A stretch of DNA of 64,000 bases from Haliotis asinina. Lineage: Eukaryota > Mollusca > Gastropoda > Lepetellida > Haliotidae. The stretch is from positions 12,513,001 through 12,577,000 of the forward strand of contig NC_090287.1 in NCBI RefSeq assembly GCF_037392515.1, given 5' to 3'. Positions 57,541-64,000 of the stretch are shown piece after piece. The position numbers were made by a program, and so were the translations under genes. Every line of letters begins with the position of its first letter. Positions within the stretch are counted from its first letter, which is position 1. The notes beneath the pieces were generated by a model. That model was not told the origin of the DNA. It was given only the letters and a program-made list of their open reading frames with translations, and did not search any database.

Positions 57541-57930
57541 ACGGAAAATAATTTTTTGTTACAGATATGCTCAATATATGAGCATGTACAAATATGTTGA
57601 ACATAACACTTGTACGATCATTGAATGAACTTAGTTTGTGTTCGATTTTATTTATAAATTAAAAAATTCGCAGCACAAAATATATCTGCATGCAAGATTC
57701 GTAATAATTATATTCATTTCACAAAGTCTGATAAAAAGCCCCAAAAATATATCTACACAGCATTGGTACCATAACTTCAATGTTATGACAGAAATTTGAG
57801 TCTACACTGGTACTGGTAGTGACGCAAAAAAACTTCTTCATTATCAATTATTATGCTACCATATATTAAATTATTTAATTGCAGTGTGAATGGCAGCATT
57901 ATATGAAAGCACCGTCGTGCATATAACAGA

Positions 57931-57995
57931 CTTATATACACGACATTGTTTTGTCGTGTATATAAGAGCATTATATACACGATGTCGTGTATATA
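57931..57995. repeat. Two adjacent perfect palindromes upstream of a gene
   Basis: CTTATATACACGACA/TGTCGTGTATATAAG (57,931-57,966, six-base loop) and TATATACACGA/TCGTGTATATA (57,972-57,995, two-base loop). They share the word TATATACACGA and lie about 240 bp before the ATG at 58,229. Confidence 0.85.
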
Positions 57996-58099
57996 GCCAC
58001 AGCCTTCAAAACAAGCGCCACAGTCAGGAGATAAAACGCCCTCGCTGATTGGCCAATAGGATACACATATCCAATCATAAATCAGATTGTACAGATGGA

Positions 58100-58119
58100 C
58101 CGGAAGTGGCGTGACGCAA
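58100..58119 (+). promoter_or_regulatory. ETS site and CRE-like site, probable promoter of the next gene
   Basis: CCGGAAGTGG (ETS) followed closely by TGACGCAA, about 120 bp before the start codon. No TATA box; typical of a housekeeping promoter. Confidence 0.45.
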
Positions 58120-58228
58120 ACCACAAAATGGAGTATTCACGAGAAAGAAGCAGATGAGTTTCCAGAAATGCTAATTTCTGTATGACTGTCTCATTTTAAG
58201 TAATAGACGTAGAACGAAATATGTAGAT

Positions 58229-58544
58229 ATGACAATGACAGAACCCACTAGCCATTCCTCCGACACTAAAACCGAAAATGGTCAGCTGAAAGAATTTGTC
58301 AGTGCTCAGAAAGATGTCCCGACGTCGTCCTCCGGACAGGAAGTAAACAAAGTAGCTTACCAAAGTGGGGGAGGATCCCAGCCTTGCGAGGATGGGGGTC
58401 CCCTCATGCGAAATGACGATTCAGACTCGTCATCTGAAGAGAAAGCGTTTCAAGATTCCTCAGCCAAGTTTGAGAAACGCGGAGTTAAGTTTCACGAAGG
58501 AATCGTCGCAGGATACAAGGACGCTCCCGACCCATGGAAGGATG
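58229..58544 (+). CDS. First coding exon of an unidentified host gene
   Basis: ATG in a reasonable context (GATATGACAATG) opens about 105 codons: a Ser/Thr-rich, acidic, apparently disordered N terminus (SHSSDTKTENGQ, MRNDDSDSSSEEKAFQDSSA) and then KRGVKFHEGIVAGYKDAPDPWKDG. The exon ends at GATG before a GTAAGAAG donor, phase 1; codons beyond look intronic. The serine/aspartate run SDSSSEE fits casein kinase 2 sites. Such tails are common at the cytosolic N terminus of transporters and adaptors, but I do not recognise this one. The promoter lies at about 58.1 kb. No second exon is visible before the window ends. Confidence 0.65.
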
Positions 58545-61500
58545 GTAAGAAGCTTTCAAGAAATCTCCTGTATGCATTGTCAGGCCATACCTGTTTTTAC
58601 ATACCAAGGTGTTCTTGTCAACAGCTGACAATAGTCTGTTAATGAAGCACCCTAGTGTTTTAGTCACATAGTTCTGAGCATGTTCTCTGACATGTTGTGA
58701 CATTTATCTGTCACGTGCCATGAGTGATAAAAAACACTATTTTCATAAAGTGTTTACTGTTTATGAATATTTTATGATGTTATTGTTCACACTATGTTGT
58801 ATCAGTCCTTAACATGTGTCAGCTTTTTAACGTGTTACAACACTGGCCCAGCTTTTCCAGAGAATTTTGTAGTAAGTCGCCTGTACAGTAGCCTTGGCAT
58901 GGTATGCGGAATTAACAAGGCACATGAGAATCAACAATTATAGAAATCTTCATCAATATAAAATGTTCATAGAGACATACATTTCAGCATTTGACACATC
59001 TCTAGGCTTAGTAGCGGGATGAAGCCATCATCCACACAACAGTATCAAACTCAAAGTCGACTGCGCAAGGACATCAATGTTTGTGAATTTGATAGCTGAA
59101 GTCCGGCCAAACAGTATCGTGAATAGTTTACGACAAAAGCCGATGCTGATGTAGGATTGAAGTTCATGTCTCACAATGCTGATAGGAAGGTTTTAGTCAG
59201 GAAATCTTCAGAATTTCTCTACTTTTGTCTTTTTTCATCAAAAGATGCATTTAAACAAGCAAAAGTTCCAGTAATCTTGAATGAAAATTTAAATGATATT
59301 CTACATGCCTAGGGAGACATTTACTAAATAAACACAAGCATATGTTTGTTATTCATCAATTAAAACCATTTCATTTGATCATAAAAAGTCATATTAATTG
59401 TTTTTACTTAGTAACTTTTCATGAAAATTTGTTATAAAGTTGTAAGGATTGTGTCTAACATTGGCTACCGAGGTTATTTTTCCCGAAGAACACCCCACCT
59501 TCTGGGGTCACGACCTTTTAGCATTACCATTTACCAATACAGATGTCTGGCAGATCAGTGATTTCAGGAATGAAAACTATTAAATTTCATCTTGATGTTT
59601 TTGCATTAGTGCAGAAAAGTAAAAATTCGTTTGCTGGAAAACTTTGAATAAAAACGTCTACTTTGAAGTTTGTGATTTCCGAAATATGACAGCAGGGAGA
59701 AGAAGTCGTTTTGTTTACAAACACGAAATCTTATGTCACAGTTTTATGTGTAGCAACCGCGTAAATCCAGAAGTGATAGGTGCACGAAAATAGATATCCA
59801 CGAATTTACATTACGCCAGGATACTTTAATTGCTGTACATGGCCAAGTGAATTACAGCGATACTCTCAACTTCTCACCTTTTCCCTGTGCTATATTCTGA
59901 CCTTTCACAGTTAAATTCAAGACACCCTTGAGACTGAGGTAAATTTAACATATTCTGTCATGAGAAGAGTGAATGTTATCCTGAACCTCATTGAAGCTGT
60001 ATCATCATCGATAGCTGACAAGTTATGTTTATATGTGACAAGATGTTGTCAAAGTAATATTAATCACTATTGAAATTTGAGATTAGGGCTCTCTATTGGC
60101 AAATATATTGTATTGCAACATACTGTGATTATGGTACCCGTATTCCAATATGTATTGCGATATATTGGGAGCCTATATCAGTGAGTGTATGACAGTGGCT
60201 GAATGAGTGACATTGATTGTACATGCAGAGACGTCTCTATTTTCTATATACAAAGGCCATAAAAATGTAATTAATTTTTTTAATAACACTAATAACAGAA
60301 ATTTTGAATTTAGATTTGATTTAGTTGTATTTTCTTTGTCATGAAATGTGTTGTATGTACAGTTTGCTGTTTCTCAGTAAATTACAAGGGACTATGTAAT
60401 TATAAATGAAAGTCTCTAAATTTGAACTTAAACCATAAAGATAATCAGAAAACTCCATATATAGTTCATTATGAAATGTACCGATTCTGAGAAAAAACAT
60501 TGCAATATGTATCATTTGAAATGTGTATTGTGACATACTGGTATACGCCTAATATTGCACAGTCCTGAGATATTCTTGCATAAGTTAACTGCAGCTCTAG
60601 TCATTATCAATTATAGCTGAAACTTGCTATAAGTAATGAGATATTTACTGAGATTATTGGTATTATTTGCCCTAAAGTTCTCAAAGCCCATAATAAGGTA
60701 GTGATCATAGCTCTCCAATGATTGTAGCTATATGGAAAAGAATGGGAGTGAAGATCAACTAGCACTATATATTAAAATTCATTATTTAACATGCACAGGA
60801 AGTTTCTGAATCTCAGTGTGTGCGCTTATTGTTATTTGTTTTTCACTTGTTCACAGTTTTAGAGTGCAGATGTTAATACCTGAAATTTGAATTATCATGG
60901 GTACTACTATATGAATTTGTTAAAAAAAGTGTTGTTATCAAATTACCAAAATATACATTATTGTATGTTAACAAGCAGCTGTTCGAACTTTTTAATATTC
61001 ACCTTTAGTCCTTTTAATGCAAGTGATGTAGCATACAACATGATATTCTAAAATATTCTGTGACATAATTTGTGGCCATTGAAAATGATGTTACTAAATA
61101 CCTGTTGTGTGATTTGGAAAAGGTATGAGTATTTTCTACAGTATAGCGAAAATAGCATACAGTTGGATTCTGTGACAGTTTGCAAAGTAACCATAATTAA
61201 ATTAACCATTTTATGTCTGATAAAAGTTTAGGTCCATTCAGTATGATCATATAATACTGTATGAAAACACTTTTAGGTATTGTTGATAAGGGCCAATTTT
61301 AGGCTAGTCGATAAATATGTTCGACTTTGTTGAGGGATGACATCATTTCATAGGAGCTGTTATCTGTCACTTTTCACTATACGATATACAGAGATAAACT
61401 TTATTGATTCAAGGATTATATATGTATACGATAATGAATCATACAAAGAACCGGTATCCAGGGTATCAGCTGATTGGTCTGACAATATGCATACTGTGTT

Positions 61501-62876
61501 ATGTTTTCTTTTCGATTCAAACAACCTACTGGATGAAAACTGTAGCTACATGTTGCCACTGACTGTTTTTAACACAGACCTGTGTCTGCTGAGTCATACA
61601 AACCAGTAAATCATTAAATGCAAAGATGCTTGTCATTTTTAGTTGTGCTATAAACCTGACAAATCTTTAGAAAATATGAGTGCGAGTTGTCTATGAATAG
61701 TTGAGTATTCTGATGATGTTGACATTCTCTTAACTCATAGTCATATAATATAGTGTAAGTTTGTCTGCTTCCTACAGAAAAAGGTTTAATTTTCATAGAA
61801 ACCCTGGCAACACATGAGTAACATATGTCATTAGATATTTGTTATGGATACAAATGACATAGTATGATTCAGCCATTGTTTCACAGAGTTTTAGAATGAT
61901 GTAAAGTAAAGAAAATTGTCAGTAGTGTACTTAAGGATGTAATATTTACATGTGTAACAGAAACTTTATAATAATTCTCCAGAAGTAGGCACAAAGTACA
62001 TTACTGTTCATCCATCTGGATGCCTTATACATTTTTTCTGTATCCATTCTCTGAATTTGTGCATACTGGATACACATTTCTGCATAGTGTTACACCCTGT
62101 GTTTTGAACTGTTGCCTGTTAACCATTGTTTACAGTATGTTAGATGGACAGAAAACATATCCTTTTCAAATATATCACTTAAAATTGCTCAATATTTTTC
62201 ATCAAATTTGTGAGGGTGGAAAACGTTGGTGACTACACAGTATTAAAGTGTCTTCTACCTGTCAGATCCCAAAATATCCTGATTGTAATCATATTTGGAG
62301 GTGATGCTGTAATACTAGTCAACAACTAAGTGACTTACTATCATCAGTCCTCTTTTTATGCATTCATTCATGTCATCCAATAACTTGAAAATCTATCAAT
62401 GATTAGCCAATTTTGTCCAATTTGTTCATTTGTAGGCCAAGATCATTGTAAGTTTCACTCCAAACTTGCAATTGTATGTCATGTTATGACATCGCAGATC
62501 ACCACATGTATTTCTTTACAGTTATGTTTCTGCCCATGATTTTGTTTCAGTTTATCATTAAAGTAATTTACAGTTAGATAATGTACAAAATTATGTTTCT
62601 TTCTAACTCTTACACCAAAAATTGAATCGTACGAATGATAAGAGTATTAATCTTGTGTTCTTCAAATAGGAAAATATGCTTGTTTAGGCACGTGAAGATT
62701 AGAGAATAACCCACAAGGCATGAATGTTTATATATATCTTCCACAGTGTCATTTCCTTCAAACATTTGTGGGGGTTTTTTTTGTCTTTTTTTTCGGCGGT
62801 GGTAGGGTTCATGAAAATTCTGCAAGGTGCGATTGAGGAAGGTATGTCAGTTGTGGGCAGTAACCAGTTCCACTTC
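58545..62876. other. Probable first intron, no feature recognised
   Basis: AT-rich, with many short frames and no domain, splice-supported exon or transposon frame. Open frames such as 61,337-61,609 are not recognisable. Confidence 0.45.
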
Positions 62877-63914
62877 CAGGCCCCCCTAAGTAATTGAAGG
62901 AATTACAGCAAATTTGAAGGAATTGCATCTCAAATGTAAACAAACGCAGCCCACTCGCGAAACAATTGCAGCGATATCGGTAATTTAGCGGTAATAACAG
63001 AAACACATCGGCCCTATCGGAAGCAGTGTCGGTAATACTGGAAACACGATCGGCCATCTTCGGAGATTTTTCGGTCGCGAGCGGAAACGCACGCAGCAAA
63101 ACATGGCGTCGTTGGAACAAGCGCCCGTCTCGGTGAGATTTGTTTTTAGTTCCTACTATTACAATTTTATACTTATCCATCTTTGACCACCCGTGTTGAA
63201 TGCGTTTAGGTATGAGGTGTTGTCGGGGCAATAACTTATGTTTTTAGGAAAAGATAGTCACTCTAGGAGAGTGTCACAAGTCATGCCCCTGCAGTTTGTT
63301 TACATCTGAACATCGAAGTCGTGCCGATGATCACGAACGTGCGCCAGATATAACATCATTTTTTAAAAAAAAATGTGTTTAAATTTGTCAGTTGCACTTC
63401 ATAGCAAGACAAATTATGGCTCATAAACTTCTTCATGGCGCACGTTCATGATGTTCGTAATCATCGGCACGACTTCGATGTTCAGATGTAAACAATCTCC
63501 AGGGGCATGACTTGTGACACTCTTCTGCAGTGACAATCTTTTCCTAAAAACATAAGCTATTGCCCCGACAACACCTCATACCTAAACGCATTCAACACGG
63601 GTGGTCAAAGATGGATAAGTGTAAAAATGTAATAGTAGGAACTAAAAACAAATCTCACCGAGACGGGCGCTTGTTCCAACGACGCCATGTTTTGCTGCGT
63701 GAGTTTCCGCTCGCGACCGAAAAATCTCCGAAGATGGCCGATCGTGTTTCCAGTATTACCGACATTGCTTCCGATAGGGCCGATGTGTTTCTGTTATTAC
63801 CGCTAAACTACCGATATCGCTGCAATTGTTTCGCGAGTGGGCTGCGTTTGTTTACATTTGAGATGCAATTCCTTCAAATTTGCTGTTATTCCTTCAATTA
63901 CTTAGGGGGGCCTG
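62877..63914. mobile_element. Giant palindromic foldback element, 1,038 bp
   Basis: The left arm (62,877-63,346) and right arm (about 63,437-63,914) are inverted copies of about 470 bp separated by about 90 bp. Ends read CAGGCCCCCCTAAGTAATTG inward on both sides, flanked by a 5-bp duplication ACTTC (62,872-62,876 and 63,915-63,919). Both arms carry the same outward-to-inward open frame of about 120 codons (MPRQHLIPKRIQHGW...), a by-product of the inversion. No transposase, so it is non-autonomous; superfamily uncertain. Confidence 0.8.
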
Positions 63915-64000
63915 ACTTCTGATTTGCGCAACATGCTATGCACACTTGCAGACAACTATAGACAGGAGTCGAGTTTAAGAAATTCCTACCTCCACCTTTG

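Noticed and set aside
62809-63922. Two nearly identical frames of about 120-140 codons on opposite strands
   Set aside because: Both fall on the arms of the palindromic element; no domain is seen, so I treat them as repeat sequence rather than genes.

Overview
The window is eukaryotic, gene-poor, repeat-rich nuclear DNA. It looks like a marine gastropod, most likely an abalone (Haliotis): two short-repeat families that I recognise as very common in that genus recur about fifteen times, and the few host exons encode secreted PAN/apple and kringle modules. The genus call is from memory of those repeats, not from a search.

Host genes. On the minus strand there is a PAN exon with signal peptide at 66-401, a kringle exon at 5.1-5.35 kb, a decayed PAN exon at 26.0-26.2 kb, a terminal kringle exon at 33.5-33.7 kb, and a PAN exon with signal peptide at 45.9-46.2 kb. 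Order, strand and intron phase suggest a tandem family of secreted PAN-kringle genes. A 47-bp minisatellite at 3.5-5.1 kb is built from the 3' end of the kringle exon. On the plus strand, a first coding exon at 58,229-58,544 opens an unidentified gene whose first intron fills the rest of the window.

The main object is an old Polinton/Maverick (adintovirus-like) element at 8,964-23,149 (about 14.2 kb). It has inverted terminal repeats of about 0.4 kb and a perfect 6-bp target duplication (GATAAG). It lies between the decayed PAN exon and the kringle exon, so probably in an intron. The parts are protein-primed DNA polymerase B, packaging ATPase, chromodomain integrase, penton, pVI/pX-like small proteins, major capsid protein and adenain-type protease. 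It is broken, with roughly fifteen to twenty breaks, mostly in the large core genes. Unusual cargo includes a CARD death-fold gene, a lysine/SPKK-rich H1-like protein next to a duplicated piece of the polymerase, and small zinc-binding genes at both ends that are transcribed outward. The three zinc-binding genes that end at a stem-loop do so at a histone-type RNA 3' signal; the core block instead ends at AATAAA.

Other content: a Steamer-like 177-bp LTR, four Tc1/mariner-type remnants, a LINE 3' fragment, two large foldback palindromes with target duplications, smaller hairpins, several minisatellites, and a 100-N assembly gap inside a 39-bp repeat array. Large stretches of introns and intergenic DNA show nothing I can support.
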